A DNA stretch of 64,000 nucleotides from Wolbachia endosymbiont of Folsomia candida (GCF_001931755.2 NZ_CP015510.2:744001-808000); one strand, 5' to 3'. Positions 46,591 to 56,680 are shown, counted from the stretch's first letter. Translations and numbers: made by a program. The notes: a model not told the origin generated them from the letters alone.

Positions 46591-47558
46591 ATGCAAGTAA
46601 ATGCTATTTTGGGTGTGGATATTTCAAAAAAGAAATTTGATGTTTGTTTGCTGATGGACAATAAAAAACGACACAAAGTCTTTCAAAATAATCAGGATGG
46701 CTTTGCAAAGCTTGTGGTTTGGTGCAATGGCCATGGAGCAAATCTTATTCATCTGTGTCTTGAGGCAACTAGCTGGTATGGGGAAGATTTGGCTACTTTT
46801 ATGCACGATTTAGGGCATAATGTTAGTATAGTAAACCCGGCTCAAATCAAGGCTTTTGGCAAAAGTGAGCTGCTCAGAAATAAAACAGATAAATCAGATG
46901 CAGCTATGATAGCTAGATTTTGTATTGCGAATAAACCTGCTCTTTGGAAACCAATTGCACCTGAAATGAGGCATTTAAGAGATCTTTACCGTTGCCTGCA
47001 ATCGCTAAAAGATGATATGTTGCAGCAGACAAATCGCTTGGAAAATGAAAATATGCATTCCAGCTGCAAAGAAGCTATATCTAAGGTAATTTTGGCAATA
47101 GAGGAGCAAATTATTGTTCTCAAAACAGAAATTAATGAGCATATAAATCACTACCACATCTAAAAAATATGGTAGAAAACCTCAAGACTATAAAAGGTAT
47201 AGGACATCTTACTGCTGTTGCTGTTATTGCAGAAATGCCAGCGGCTGATAATTTTGATAATGCTAAGCAATTTACAGCTTTTGCTGGCCTAAATCCAGGA
47301 CATTATGAATCTGGATCGTCTGTAAGTAAGAGAAGTTGCATATGTAAAATAGGATCTGAGCGCGTCCGAAAAGCCCTTTATATGCCAGCTATAGTAGTCA
47401 AAAACCATAATAATCATTTTCAAAAATTTTGTCAGCGTCTAGCAAGTAAAGGTAAATGCCCAAAAGTCATAGTCCTTGCGTTAATGAGAAAATTAATGCA
47501 TGTCTTTTTTGGTATTCTTAAAAACAATCAACCATTTAATTGTAATTTAGTTGGATAA
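46591..47558 (+). pseudogene. IS110-family transposase, frameshifted
   Basis: The first frame (46591-47163) has the DEDD domain: AILGVDISKKKFDVCLL, LEATSWYGEDLATF and NKTDKSDAAMIARF. The second (47169-47558) has the C-terminal domain: LKTIKGIGHLTAVAVIAEMP and KQFTAFAGLNPGHYESGSSV. They meet at 'cactaccacatctaaaa'. Adding one C ('cactacccacat') gives HYPHLKNMVENLK in a single frame, so a 1-bp deletion near 47157 split the gene. It belongs to a different IS110 subgroup from the copy at 12671. Confidence 0.9.
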
Positions 47559-47695
47559 TTTGTTTGACATGAAAGACAGTATCTGGGATCTATTTTTGCA
47601 TGTAATCTCACCATGGTGTTATATTTTGATGAGAATTTTGATATTTATTCGCTAGGTTAATTTGCGAACAAAGTTCGCTGGATCCCAGTGTCACG

Positions 47696-48903
47696 CACAC
47701 AACTGTACGAACGTCTAATTTAGCGATAAGATAGGAAAAAAATTAGGGTGTGAAGTGTGTTTTATTACAAAGAAATAATATCAAAATTGCCGAAAGCAGT
47801 GTTAGATGAAATAGGCAAAGCGGTTGGCGTTGATTACAAAGTGGGCAAACTTACGGGAGAAAATATATTTAATTTACTGCTGTACAGCATATTGGAGAAA
47901 AACGAGCTGAGCTTGCGGACTATCGAGGAAAATTATCGTCGGATGTTTTGCCTGAATACGCGCCATTCATCGGTGGCAAGCCGCTTAAAAACGATACCAA
48001 TTAAGTACTTCGAAAGAATTTTTTCGTTCGTTTTACAAAGTTTTTGTAACCAAAAAGACCAAGAAAAGCTATTAATTATAGATTCCACAACCCTGCAGTT
48101 ATCGAGCAAATTACTGCAATCTGCAATACCATGGCGTGGTGGTGCAAAGAATATGGTAAAGTGCACCGTTGCCACTGACGGCAGGTTTGCAAAGTTGCTG
48201 AACTTGTATACTCAAGCCAAGGGCTCCTCTGACAGCACATCGTTCCGGGAAATGATTTTAAATCACGGTCAAGAGTCGATTTGCATATTTGATCGAGGAC
48301 TGCAAAAACGTGCAACTTTCGAGGAGTTTATAGATAAAGGCATACATTTTATCACACGTGGCAACGATAATATTCGTTATCAAATTGTGCGTATCCACGG
48401 AAAAGTTGCAGGCATGCAGACTGGAACGCTTGAGCTAATGGAAGATGTAGTAGTCAGGCTGGGGCAAAAAGGTTCAAGATTTTTGTCGTTTGAAATCAGG
48501 CTAATTAAAGCGCAAAATCGACAGAATGGCGAAGTTCTCACATTTTTGACTAATATTTATGAAATGTCTGCTGAAGAAGTCTGCGCTCTTTACAAAAGGC
48601 GCTGGTCAATAGAAGTTTTCTTCAAATTTATCAAGCAGGAGCTCAACACGAAGCATTTTCTTGGACATAGCAAAAACACAATTTTGGTCACACTATACAT
48701 GATTCTTATTGCTTCGGTTTTATTAACAGAATACAGAAAACGCAGCGAAATCAAGAGTTATAAGTTTGCAAGGAGAGCTTTTATGAATGAACTCAGGCTT
48801 GAAATCCTAAAACCTGTCATTGAATATTGTGGTGGAAACCCAGAAAAAGTCTACGATTATTACCTTTTTCACTTTCCATAACAAACGTTCGTACACTTGT
48901 GTG
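47696..48903 (+). mobile_element. IS4-family insertion sequence, 1208 bp
   Basis: The ends are imperfect inverted repeats: CACACAACTGTACGAACGT on the left and the complement of CACACAAGTGTACGAACGT on the right. It is flanked on both sides by the 5-bp duplication TCACG (47691-47695 and 48904-48908). Removing the element and one TCACG restores the Wolbachia palindrome CAGTGTCACGCACTG. The transposase is intact, so the copy is probably young. Confidence 0.9.
47757..48881 (+). CDS. IS4-family transposase
   Basis: The 374-residue DDE transposase starts at GTG. The catalytic residues are visible: LLIIDSTTLQLSS (first Asp), ICIFDRGLQKRATFEEF (second Asp) and YKRRWSIEVFFKFIKQ, the Y(2)R(3)E(6)K signature with the catalytic Glu. 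The N-terminal domain begins FYYKEIISKLPKAVLDEI. No frameshift or stop. It should bind the ACACAAsTGTACGAACGT ends, and possibly the similar ends of the MITE-like units. Confidence 0.93.
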   Translation: MFYYKEIISKLPKAVLDEIGKAVGVDYKVGKLTGENIFNLLLYSILEKNELSLRTIEENYRRMFCLNTRHSSVASRLKTIPIKYFERIFSFVLQSFCNQKDQEKLLIIDSTTLQLSSKLLQSAIPWRGGAKNMVKCTVATDGRFAKLLNLYTQAKGSSDSTSFREMILNHGQESICIFDRGLQKRATFEEFIDKGIHFITRGNDNIRYQIVRIHGKVAGMQTGTLELMEDVVVRLGQKGSRFLSFEIRLIKAQNRQNGEVLTFLTNIYEMSAEEVCALYKRRWSIEVFFKFIKQELNTKHFLGHSKNTILVTLYMILIASVLLTEYRKRSEIKSYKFARRAFMNELRLEILKPVIEYCGGNPEKVYDYYLFHFP

Positions 48904-49018
48904 TCACGCACTGGGATGACAGGTAAGGGTGGCTACTTGGACAGGTAGGAGGGCTACTTAGATGACGCGCAGAGATTTTTTCCTTCCTGCATTTCCACTA
49001 ATTATATACAATCAATAT

Positions 49019-50170
49019 ATGATACATGGCTGGCTCAATCTCAATAAACCAATAGGTATTAGTTCTGCACAAGCTGTGAATCAGATAAAAAAAATTTTTG
49101 ATATTAAAAAAGCTGGTCATTTAGGAACACTGGATCCTTTAGCTTTTGGAGTTTTACCAGTTGCTCTTGGTGAGGCCACAAAAACTATACCTTATTTATC
49201 TTCTGACTTAAAAGCGTACGATTTCACAGTAAAATGGGGCGAGCAAAGAACAACGGATGATTTGGATGGTGAAGCTATGAGGAGCAGCACTATTGAACCT
49301 AAATATGATCAAATAAATTGTGCGATAAAAAATTTTGTTGGTGAAATCACGCAGACTCCTCCGGCATTTTCAGCGGTAAAAATCAATGGAGCAAGAGCAT
49401 ATAAGCTTTCACGAAATGGGCAAAAAGTAGATATTAAATCGCGTCTAGTTTACATACATGAGCTAGAATTGATTGCTGTGGACACAGCGCATAATAGCGC
49501 TGACTTTTCTATGGTGTGTGGTAGTGGCGTATATGTTAGATCGATCGCAAGGGATCTTGGCATTGCTTTAAATTGTTTTGGGCACGTTATAAAATTAAAG
49601 AGAACTATGGTAGGTGATTTTAGAGACGATGAGTCGGTGACAATTGAGCAGCTTATTAATTCTATGGTGTCATCGCAGCCTACGATTTCATCCCAATATA
49701 ACCCTCTGTCATCCAAGTCCCTTTTTTCCCTGTCATCCCAGTGCGTGACACTGGGATCCAGATATACAAATATGTACAAATCGTATGATGAGAAAAAGAC
49801 CCTAGGAACACATGTCAAAAACAATGTTTGTGATAAAACAGGCTGGATTCCAGCGTCACGCGCTGGAATGACATTAGGTGGTACTGCGATGGCAGGAAAT
49901 GATACTGGAATGACAGAAGGTGATGTGGTAAAAGAGAGTAATGCAGAAAATTTTGTTATTCCAATTGAATCTTCTTTAAAGTCAATGTTAAAAGTTGAAA
50001 TTTCTGCAGAAGAAGCAAGAAAAATAAGAGACGGTCAGGAAATTACATTAAATAACTTGTGTAATTTGAATAATTATGATATTTGTTATACGATAGTGGG
50101 TAATGTACCTATTGCGATCTGCAGTTTTATTTATGGCTCAGTGAAGCCTATTCGTGTTTTTAATATTTGA
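49019..50170 (+). CDS. truB: tRNA pseudouridine(55) synthase with in-frame palindrome insertion
   Basis: I chose ATG 49019 (MIHGWLNLNKPIGISSAQAV), the normal TruB start; an in-frame ATG at 48962 adds 19 residues from repeat DNA. The catalytic motif is KAGHLGTLDPLAFGVLP (Asp), with AFSAVKINGARAYKL and SGVYVRSIARDLG. TruB makes pseudouridine 55 in the tRNA T arm. After about residue 215 an extra ~85 residues appear, encoded by two Wolbachia palindromes and linkers. The C-terminal PUA-like part then resumes (LKVEISAEEARKIRDGQE). The reading frame is preserved. Confidence 0.92.
   Translation: MIHGWLNLNKPIGISSAQAVNQIKKIFDIKKAGHLGTLDPLAFGVLPVALGEATKTIPYLSSDLKAYDFTVKWGEQRTTDDLDGEAMRSSTIEPKYDQINCAIKNFVGEITQTPPAFSAVKINGARAYKLSRNGQKVDIKSRLVYIHELELIAVDTAHNSADFSMVCGSGVYVRSIARDLGIALNCFGHVIKLKRTMVGDFRDDESVTIEQLINSMVSSQPTISSQYNPLSSKSLFSLSSQCVTLGSRYTNMYKSYDEKKTLGTHVKNNVCDKTGWIPASRAGMTLGGTAMAGNDTGMTEGDVVKESNAENFVIPIESSLKSMLKVEISAEEARKIRDGQEITLNNLCNLNNYDICYTIVGNVPIAICSFIYGSVKPIRVFNI
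49731..49760. repeat. Wolbachia palindromic element inside truB, first
   Basis: A 30-bp near-palindrome with core ATCCCAGTGCGTGACACTGGGAT, identical in type to intergenic copies such as the one split by the IS4 element. It is read through in frame as part of truB. Confidence 0.9.
49844..49872. repeat. Wolbachia palindromic element inside truB, second
   Basis: A near-palindrome with core ATTCCAGCGTCACGCGCTGGAAT, the second sequence class of this repeat family (compare 21835 and 56448). Also translated in frame. Confidence 0.9.
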
Positions 50171-50186
50171 TATTATGAGGTTTTAG

Positions 50187-50459
50187 ATGTCGATAACATC
50201 AGAAAAGAAAAAGAGTTTAATAAATATATATGCAATTAAAGAAGATGATACTGGCTCGTCTTTTGTACAATGCGCAATTTTAACTGAGAGAATTAGTAAT
50301 TTAACTGAGCATTTCAAAATACATAAGCATGACCACAACTCAAAGCGCGGTTTACTTATATTGATAGGTAGAAGGCGCAAACACTTAAATTATATAAAGC
50401 GTAAATTTGGTAATGAAGCCTACCAGGAATTAATAGAGAAGTTAGGCATTAGAAAATAA
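50187..50459 (+). CDS. rpsO: 30S ribosomal protein S15
   Basis: The 90-residue protein has the S15 core: [20 protein letters not shown], then [19 protein letters not shown]. It lies 16 bp after truB and 14 bp before pnp, the common truB-rpsO-pnp order. It binds 16S rRNA helices in the central domain. Confidence 0.97.
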   Translation: MSITSEKKKSLINIYAIKEDDTGSSFVQCAILTERISNLTEHFKIHKHDHNSKRGLLILIGRRRKHLNYIKRKFGNEAYQELIEKLGIRK

Positions 50460-50473
50460 TTGAGGAATTCAAT

Positions 50474-52759
50474 ATGTTTAAAATTATAAAAAAATCTATA
50501 GAATGGGGTGGTCGTGCCTTATCTTTAGAGACAGGAAAAATAGCACGTCAAGCTCACGGTTCAGTAGTTGTAAATTATGGTGGTACTTCTATTTTAGTAA
50601 CCGTTGTAAGGAAAAAGAAGGAAGAAAGTGTTGATTTCTTGCCTTTATATGTACAATTTGCAGCAAAAAGTTATGCTACAGGTAAAATCCCTGGTGGCTT
50701 TTTCAAAAGAGAAGGGAAGCCTTCTGATAGGGAAACTTTAATTTCCAGAGTAATAGATAGAAGCATAAGACCATTATTTCCAGAAGGGTTTCATGATGAA
50801 GTAAGTGTAATGTGTAACTTATTAACTTATGATATGGTAAATGCTCCAGAGGTGCCTGCATTAGTTGGTACTATTGCAGCTCTTGCAATTTCTGGTGTTC
50901 CTTTTCAGTCTATTATAGCCGGAGTTATGGTTGGCTCTGATGAGAATAATAACTATATACTCAACCCTTCTGTTCAAGAGATGAAAACAAGCAGTTTAGA
51001 CTTATTTTTATCTGGTGATGAGCATTCAATTTTAATGGTTGAATCAGAAGTAAAAGAGCTTTCTGAGGAAAATGTTCTCAGCGCAATAAAATTCGGTCAT
51101 GAAAATCTTCAGCCTATTATTAAGCTTATAAAAGAGTTTGCTGATACAGTTGGCAATAAACCTGAGAGTTTTGTTCCTGTTGATAATTCAGACATGACAA
51201 AAGAGCTTGAAAAGTATGGTAAAGATTTTGAAAAAGCATATTCATTCGTAGTAAAACAAGAACGAGTGCAAGCTTTGGAAGCGGTTAGAAATAACATAGT
51301 GAATGCTATGAAAGAAGCTGGTAAGAATGAGCATCTGATTGCACACGCAATAAAAGACTTCGAAAGATCTTTAGTGCGTCAAAGAATTAGTAAAGAGGGT
51401 GTAAGAATAGATGGCCGTAAACACGATGAGATACGTCAGATAGAAGTTGAAGTTGATGTTTTATCCAAGGCTCATGGTTCTGCTTTATTTACTCGTGGTA
51501 ACACTCAAGCATTAGTTGTGACTGCTCTTGGTACTACACAAGATGAGCAAATTGTCGATGATATTGAAGGAGATAGACGCGAGCATTTCATGTTGCATTA
51601 TAACTTCCCTTCATTTGCTGTTGGGGAAACTGCTGCCTCACGAGGACCAGGAAGAAGAGAAATTGGTCATGGTAAACTTGCTTGGAAAGCAATTCATCCT
51701 GTTTTGCCAGAGAAGTCTGAGTTTCCTTATACAATTAGAGCAGTATCTGAAATTCTTGAGTCTGATGGTTCTTCTTCTATGGCAACAGTTTGTGCAACAT
51801 CGCTTGCGTTGATGGATACAGGTGTACCGATAAAAGCTCCAGTTGCTGGAATCGCTATGGGTCTTATCAAAGAGAAAGACGGATATGTAGTCCTTTCTGA
51901 TATACTTGGTGATGAAGATTATCTTGGTGATATGGATTTTAAAGTTGCAGGAACTAGTGAAGGAATTACGGCTCTGCAAATGGATATGAAAATTTCTGGT
52001 ATAAGCTTTGAAATTGTTGAGAAGTCTTTAGAACAAGCAAAAGCTGGTAGATTGCATATTTTAACAAAAATGAATGCAGTAATTTCAGAGCACAGCGATG
52101 ACGTGAAAGAACATGCTCCAAGAATGTTATCATTTTATATAGATAAAGATAAAATTTCTGCTGCTATAGGTGCTAAAGGAAAAAATATACGTAGTGTATG
52201 CGAAAGAAGTAATGCGAAAATTGAAATAGGAGATGATGGTAAAGTCTCTGTTTTTGCTATGAGTAGCACTGAAGCTGAAATTGCAAAAAGTATGATGATT
52301 GATTCAGTAACCGAACTTGAGCAAGGTTCTATAGTTGAGGCTAAGGTTGCAAATATAGAAAAATCTATTGTAGAGCTTGAGCTTGCAAGTGGAAGAAGGG
52401 GAAAAATGCATATCAGTGAAATAGCTAATGAGCATATAGAATCTATAGAAAGTATACTAAAAAAAGGCGACGTTTTTAAAGCACTAATCATTGACTTTGA
52501 AAAAGGTGGATGTCCAAAATTGTCAAGACGTCGAGTTGATCAGGAAACTGGAGAGTTTTTTGAAGGCGAACTCTACAACGAAGAAAGAAAAGATGGTCCA
52601 AATGACAGGGATAATGGTAACAATAGTTCGTTCAATAGGAGGCCTGGAGGAAATAATGACAAAAGGCCTGCTCGTCCCCGTCCACGTTCTGGTTCTGGTT
52701 TTAGTAATAGAAGCAGACCAAAATTTGGCAATGATGATTCGTCATCAAATTTCTATTAG
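50474..52759 (+). CDS. pnp: Polyribonucleotide nucleotidyltransferase
   Basis: The 761-residue protein has two RNase PH domains (about 5-225 and 310-545; KIPGGFFKREGKPSDRETLI; GDRREHFMLHYNFPSFAVGE). A KH domain starts near 553 (IDKDKISAAIGAKGKNIRSV) and an S1 domain near 620 (GSIVEAKVANIEKSIVELEL). The C-terminal tail is rich in Arg, Gly, Asn and Pro (GGNNDKRPARPRPRSGSGFS), perhaps for RNA or RNase E binding. It degrades RNA 3' to 5' with phosphate. A strong hairpin follows. Confidence 0.97.
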   Translation: MFKIIKKSIEWGGRALSLETGKIARQAHGSVVVNYGGTSILVTVVRKKKEESVDFLPLYVQFAAKSYATGKIPGGFFKREGKPSDRETLISRVIDRSIRPLFPEGFHDEVSVMCNLLTYDMVNAPEVPALVGTIAALAISGVPFQSIIAGVMVGSDENNNYILNPSVQEMKTSSLDLFLSGDEHSILMVESEVKELSEENVLSAIKFGHENLQPIIKLIKEFADTVGNKPESFVPVDNSDMTKELEKYGKDFEKAYSFVVKQERVQALEAVRNNIVNAMKEAGKNEHLIAHAIKDFERSLVRQRISKEGVRIDGRKHDEIRQIEVEVDVLSKAHGSALFTRGNTQALVVTALGTTQDEQIVDDIEGDRREHFMLHYNFPSFAVGETAASRGPGRREIGHGKLAWKAIHPVLPEKSEFPYTIRAVSEILESDGSSSMATVCATSLALMDTGVPIKAPVAGIAMGLIKEKDGYVVLSDILGDEDYLGDMDFKVAGTSEGITALQMDMKISGISFEIVEKSLEQAKAGRLHILTKMNAVISEHSDDVKEHAPRMLSFYIDKDKISAAIGAKGKNIRSVCERSNAKIEIGDDGKVSVFAMSSTEAEIAKSMMIDSVTELEQGSIVEAKVANIEKSIVELELASGRRGKMHISEIANEHIESIESILKKGDVFKALIIDFEKGGCPKLSRRRVDQETGEFFEGELYNEERKDGPNDRDNGNNSSFNRRPGGNNDKRPARPRPRSGSGFSNRSRPKFGNDDSSSNFY

Positions 52760-52818
52760 GACTTTTAAAAGAAACTAGACCTCTTTTGAACCTAATATTT
52801 ATGAATTTAGGTTAATGG

Positions 52819-52843
52819 TGCTCGCCTTAAGGCGAGCATTTTA
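52819..52843 (+). terminator. Rho-independent terminator after pnp
   Basis: TGCTCGCC (52819-52826) and GGCGAGCA (52831-52838) form a perfect 8-bp GC-rich stem with a TTAA loop, followed by TTTTA. It lies 60 bp after the pnp stop and is the clearest intrinsic terminator in the window. Confidence 0.85.
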
Positions 52844-52958
52844 CTGCAGAATTTTTGCCATATTTTAGCAAGATAATACGCTCCAGTCTTTCTAATTACT
52901 TGTAAAACGATATATTTAGATATATGTTTAAGTTTATTCAGCATAGACGTTAAGAACT

Positions 52959-53261
52959 ATGAGCATTGATAATAAAGTAGCTTTTAGGATTTATAAACCA
53001 GCAAAAACTGCAACACAGTCTGGTTTAGGCAATACGAATCTCTGGAATTTGAAAATTGAATCATCTGATTCTTATTACATTGACTCTTTAATGGGCTGGG
53101 TTGGCTCAAAAGATCCAAGAAAACAGATTGTGTTAAAATTTGATTCCCTTGAAAGAGCGATCTCTTATGCAAAAAAACGTGGTGTTAAATATGAAGTTGA
53201 AATGCCAAAATGTGCTAAAAAATTCATCAAATCTTATGCAAACAACTTCATACTAAAGTAA
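52959..53261 (+). CDS. NDUFS4-like NADH dehydrogenase accessory subunit
   Basis: The 100-residue protein has RIYKPAKTATQSGLGNTNLW, then WVGSKDPRKQIVLKFDSLER and YAKKRGVKYEVEMP. This is the 'ETC complex I subunit conserved region' (NDUFS4) found in alphaproteobacteria and mitochondria. It would stabilise the N module of complex I. Monocistronic. Confidence 0.88.
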   Translation: MSIDNKVAFRIYKPAKTATQSGLGNTNLWNLKIESSDSYYIDSLMGWVGSKDPRKQIVLKFDSLERAISYAKKRGVKYEVEMPKCAKKFIKSYANNFILK

Positions 53262-53382
53262 TGTTTATTTTGGTATACTTTACAATTAGTTGTTGAATTT
53301 TATATTTTTATTGCTACTATGGTTGTATATATTTAAAAAATATATATAGTGTATTTAAATAATAAATATTGAGGAATTTTAT

Positions 53383-53685
53383 ATGTTAGATATTTTATGT
53401 ATTGAAGGTGTATATTGTACGGATGATCAGTGCGATGTTTACACAGGAGAAGTGAGTGTTAACGAGATTATGTCAGGTGAATTTAATTTACGTTCACGCG
53501 GCGGAGAAGAAGCTAAAATAGAGCTAGATATGTCCACATTCAATATTGGTATTGATGTTAATGATCAAAATGGACAAAAAATAAGAAGAGAGGTTAAAGG
53601 CGATGAATTCATAATGCAACGTGATGGTTCTTTATATATTGATAAAGATTTTGGAAGTGATAAGCTTAGAATTACAATAAAGTAG
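53383..53685 (+). CDS. Hypothetical acidic protein, 100 aa
   Basis: The protein begins MLDILCIEGVYCTDDQCDVY and looks beta-rich and acidic throughout (EEAKIELDMSTFNIGIDVND). GAGG lies before the ATG. No signal peptide, no membrane segment, no family recognised. Its stop is 8 bp from the convergent ftsI stop. Confidence 0.65.
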   Translation: MLDILCIEGVYCTDDQCDVYTGEVSVNEIMSGEFNLRSRGGEEAKIELDMSTFNIGIDVNDQNGQKIRREVKGDEFIMQRDGSLYIDKDFGSDKLRITIK

Positions 53686-53693
53686 TCATAATT

Positions 53694-55376
53694 TTACATT
53701 TCGGGCGTGACGTTTAGTATTGGTGCTATTCTGCTTATAATATTTTTGACTACAGGTGCGGCAATTATTCCTCCAGTAGAAAATTTTGTGCCTTGTGGGC
53801 CATCGATGGCAATCAGCACTATATATCTTGGATCAAGCGTAGTTAACACTCCTATAAACGATGCTATGTTTGCATTTTTATCGTATTTACCATTTATTAC
53901 TTTTTCTGCTGATCCAGTTTTTCCTCCTATTGAATATGCTTTTATGTTTGCTCTTGTTCCAGTGCCATCTGTTACTGCTGCTCGTAACAATTTTCGTATT
54001 TCTCTGGAAGTTCTTCTTGTGACGATCTGTTCTCCAATGCTTTTTTTATCCAATATAAAAGTTGCGTTGTGAAATATTCCATCATTAACCAGTGCAGCTG
54101 CAGTTTGTGCAATATGCATAGGAGTAACTGCTACCCCGTAACCGTATGATGCTGTTATTAGCGTACTTTCGCTCCATCTACTTGGTACTATTGGCATAGA
54201 TTTTTCTGGAATTTCTATTTTCAAAGGAGAAAATAGCTTCATAGTTTTAAAATATTCTACTTGTTTTTCAACACCTAATTTAGCCGCAATTTTTGCTGCA
54301 CCAATGTTGGACGATTTGATAAATATATCTTGTACAGTAATTTCTGGAATTTTGGATTTATGGAAATCATGGATCTTATATTTTCCAATAGTAATCGGGT
54401 TTGATACGTCATATAAATCACTAATTTTTGTAACATTTGCATCAAGCGCTGCAGCTATTGTAAAGAATTTCAGCACCGATCCCATCTCATACACTCCAAG
54501 GCTGGCGCGGTTGAATTTTTGTGCATCTTCTGCCTTGTTCTGGAGATTTGGATTAAAGTCAGGTAGACTGACCATGGAAACTACTTCACTATTTTTCACA
54601 TTTAAAACAATTCCAACTCCACCAAGTGCTTGGTATTTATTAATAGCCTTAGTTAATTCCTCGTGTACTACATTTTGCACTCGTAAATCTAATGATAGCT
54701 GAGTATGCCTATCAGCAGCGCGTGAACACGTATTTTTTTTCTGAATCCAAGCATCAGCTACTCGGATTACAGAAGAATGTGTAGAAGTTTGGTCTTGTGT
54801 CATTCCAGTGCCTTTTTTTTCCGTCATCCGAGTAGAGGACACTGGGATCCACGTGTTTTTACTTATATATGCCTCAATTCCAGCAATGCCATGACCATCT
54901 ATATCGGTGTAACCAAGCACGTGTGCAAACAAATTACTATGTGGGTATATGCGTTTTATATCATCGTAGAAATTTACTCCTGGCACGCCAGTGTTTTTTA
55001 TTACTAGCAATTCTTTAGGAGTTAAATGTCGTTTTATCCAAGCAAAATTTTTTTTTGAAGTAAGCAGTTTATATAAATTTTCATATTCAAGGTCATTAAA
55101 AACGGAACATAATTGTTTTGTTATTGCTTCCGGATTCCTTATTTTGTTTGGATTTATATATAGCGATGTTGTAGGTACATTTGTTGCGATTACCACTCCA
55201 TTTCTATCTAAAATATCGGGTTGCGTATATTCCTTGTTAATCTGTTTTAAATCCTCTGGAACGTTCGGATGATCAAATGTTAAAGAGAATATACGAAAAA
55301 TAATTATTATATAAAATGCAAACAATGGTACTATAAAGCATAATGAGCGTAGCTTATTTTTAAGTAACACTTTCAT
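53694..55376 (-). CDS. ftsI: Peptidoglycan transpeptidase FtsI/PBP3-like, with palindrome insertion
   Basis: The 560-residue protein has an N-terminal membrane anchor ([17 protein letters not shown]), a dimerisation domain starting [20 protein letters not shown], and a transpeptidase domain. The active-site motifs are EMGSVLKFF (SxxK), IKSSNIGAA (SxN) and [11 protein letters not shown] (KTG). FtsI crosslinks septal peptidoglycan; Wolbachia keeps a minimal lipid II pathway for division. Between [11 protein letters not shown] and LSLDLRVQ there are about 50 extra residues encoded by a Wolbachia palindrome. The motifs are intact, so activity is plausible. Confidence 0.92.
   Translation of the reverse strand: MKVLLKNKLRSLCFIVPLFAFYIIIIFRIFSLTFDHPNVPEDLKQINKEYTQPDILDRNGVVIATNVPTTSLYINPNKIRNPEAITKQLCSVFNDLEYENLYKLLTSKKNFAWIKRHLTPKELLVIKNTGVPGVNFYDDIKRIYPHSNLFAHVLGYTDIDGHGIAGIEAYISKNTWIPVSSTRMTEKKGTGMTQDQTSTHSSVIRVADAWIQKKNTCSRAADRHTQLSLDLRVQNVVHEELTKAINKYQALGGVGIVLNVKNSEVVSMVSLPDFNPNLQNKAEDAQKFNRASLGVYEMGSVLKFFTIAAALDANVTKISDLYDVSNPITIGKYKIHDFHKSKIPEITVQDIFIKSSNIGAAKIAAKLGVEKQVEYFKTMKLFSPLKIEIPEKSMPIVPSRWSESTLITASYGYGVAVTPMHIAQTAAALVNDGIFHNATFILDKKSIGEQIVTRRTSREIRKLLRAAVTDGTGTRANIKAYSIGGKTGSAEKVINGKYDKNANIASFIGVLTTLDPRYIVLIAIDGPQGTKFSTGGIIAAPVVKNIISRIAPILNVTPEM
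54797..54852. repeat. Wolbachia palindromic element inside ftsI
   Basis: Imperfect palindrome: 'gtcattccagtg' on one side and 'cactgggatccac' on the other, with a second half-unit ('gtcatccgagtagaggac') between. It matches the intergenic repeat family and is translated in frame on the minus strand ([13 protein letters not shown]). Confidence 0.85.
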
Positions 55377-55396
55377 ATTTATTTGATTTAAAAAAG

Positions 55397-56332
55397 ATGG
55401 AAATTATTTTAGCCGAACCACGAGGCTTTTGTGCTGGAGTAAAAAGAGCTGTAGACATATTAGCTATTACTTTAGAAAAATACCAAAACAAGTGCCGGGT
55501 TTACGTGCTACACGAAATTGTTCACAATAAGTATATAGTAGAGGATTTCAAGAGACAAGGAGTGGTTTTTGTAAATAGTATTGATGAAATCAAGGATAAT
55601 GGGGGAATACTGATATTCAGCGCACATGGAGTATCCAAGAGTATAGAAGATGAAGCGAAAAAAAAGGGTATTCAGGTTATCGATGCAACGTGTCCTTTGG
55701 TTAGCAAGGTGCACAAAGAGGCGCAAAGGTATGAGGAAAGTGGCAAAGAGCTAATCCTAATTGGGCACGAAAATCATCCAGAAGTTAAGGGAATCAGGGG
55801 AAGGGTGAATAACCATATAGCTCTAGTGCAAACTGTACAGGATGTATGTAATTTGCAAGTTAAGGACTCAAGCAATTTATCCTACGTTACACAAACTACG
55901 TTAAGCATAGATGATACTCGTGAAATTATTGCTGCTCTAAAGTTAAGATTTCCAAGCATTACGGGTCCTGATTTAAAAGATATATGTTATGCAACACAAA
56001 ATAGACAAAATGCTGTCAAAAAATTGGCAGAAATTGTAGATATGGTGTTTATTATAGGAAGTAAGAATAGTTCGAATTCAAACCGATTATTGGATCTATG
56101 TATTGCCAAAGGCAAAAGAGCGTATTTGATTGATAATTATAACTGTGTAGATAATAGATGGTTAGAAAGTGTGAAAAAATTAGGAATTACTGCAGGCGCT
56201 TCTGCCCCTGATATATTAGTGGATGAACTGATAGATTATTTGAAAACGCGTGTGGACGTTAAAGTTTCGATTATGCCAGGTGGCATTACTGAAAACGTTC
56301 AGTTTAAAATACCCAATATGATCAAAGGATAA
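55397..56332 (+). CDS. ispH: 4-hydroxy-3-methylbut-2-enyl diphosphate reductase
   Basis: The 311-residue protein carries the three cluster-binding cysteines in [28 protein letters not shown] and [14 protein letters not shown], and the substrate-binding SAHGVSKSI and HENHPEVKG. IspH makes IPP and DMAPP in the last step of the MEP pathway, using a 4Fe-4S cluster. It is divergent from ftsI, with only 20 bp between the starts, so the promoters must overlap. No defects seen. Confidence 0.96.
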   Translation: MEIILAEPRGFCAGVKRAVDILAITLEKYQNKCRVYVLHEIVHNKYIVEDFKRQGVVFVNSIDEIKDNGGILIFSAHGVSKSIEDEAKKKGIQVIDATCPLVSKVHKEAQRYEESGKELILIGHENHPEVKGIRGRVNNHIALVQTVQDVCNLQVKDSSNLSYVTQTTLSIDDTREIIAALKLRFPSITGPDLKDICYATQNRQNAVKKLAEIVDMVFIIGSKNSSNSNRLLDLCIAKGKRAYLIDNYNCVDNRWLESVKKLGITAGASAPDILVDELIDYLKTRVDVKVSIMPGGITENVQFKIPNMIKG

Positions 56333-56680
56333 TCTATCTATACTTACTGCAATTTTTCTCTGTGGCCCTTCTCTTCTTGTCATCCAAGTGCTCCGATACA
56401 CAAGTGTACGAACGTTGCAACTTTAAGGCAAAAGTGTGAAAAATGGTGTCATTCCAGCGCGTGACGCTGGAATCCAGCTTTCTTACTTAATGATTTCATC
56501 ATATAAATCTTTCCAATCTTGATTTTCTTCTATAATGAATAAATTTACTGGATCCCAGTGTCGGAGCACTGGGATGACACCTTTTGGTTGATACTTAATA
56601 TCCGTCCTATCGCTTTACGGGATGTTCGTGCAGTTGTGTGTCACGCACTGGGATGACAGAGAGTGGATACTTGATTAAAC
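56333..56680. repeat. Palindromic repeat cluster
   Basis: No gene. It contains palindromes of both sequence classes (near 56448-56475 and 56548-56580), a palindrome half at 56641, and the MITE-like unit listed next. It lies between the convergent ispH and dacA genes and might also terminate both. Confidence 0.8.
56397..56640. mobile_element. MITE-like element with IS4-type termini, second copy
   Basis: Ends ACACAAGTGTACGAACGT (left) and the complement of CACACAACTGCACGAACAT (right). The inside is homologous to 21892-22141: 'ttacttaat', 'atttcatcatataaa', 'ataatgaataaatttactgg' and a palindrome. The left flank is TCCGA and the right flank TCACG, so no intact target duplication is visible. Confidence 0.65.

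Noticed and set aside
48962-49018. Longer N-terminus of truB
   Set aside because: Encoded by palindrome-derived sequence; the MIHGWLNLNKP start is the family norm.
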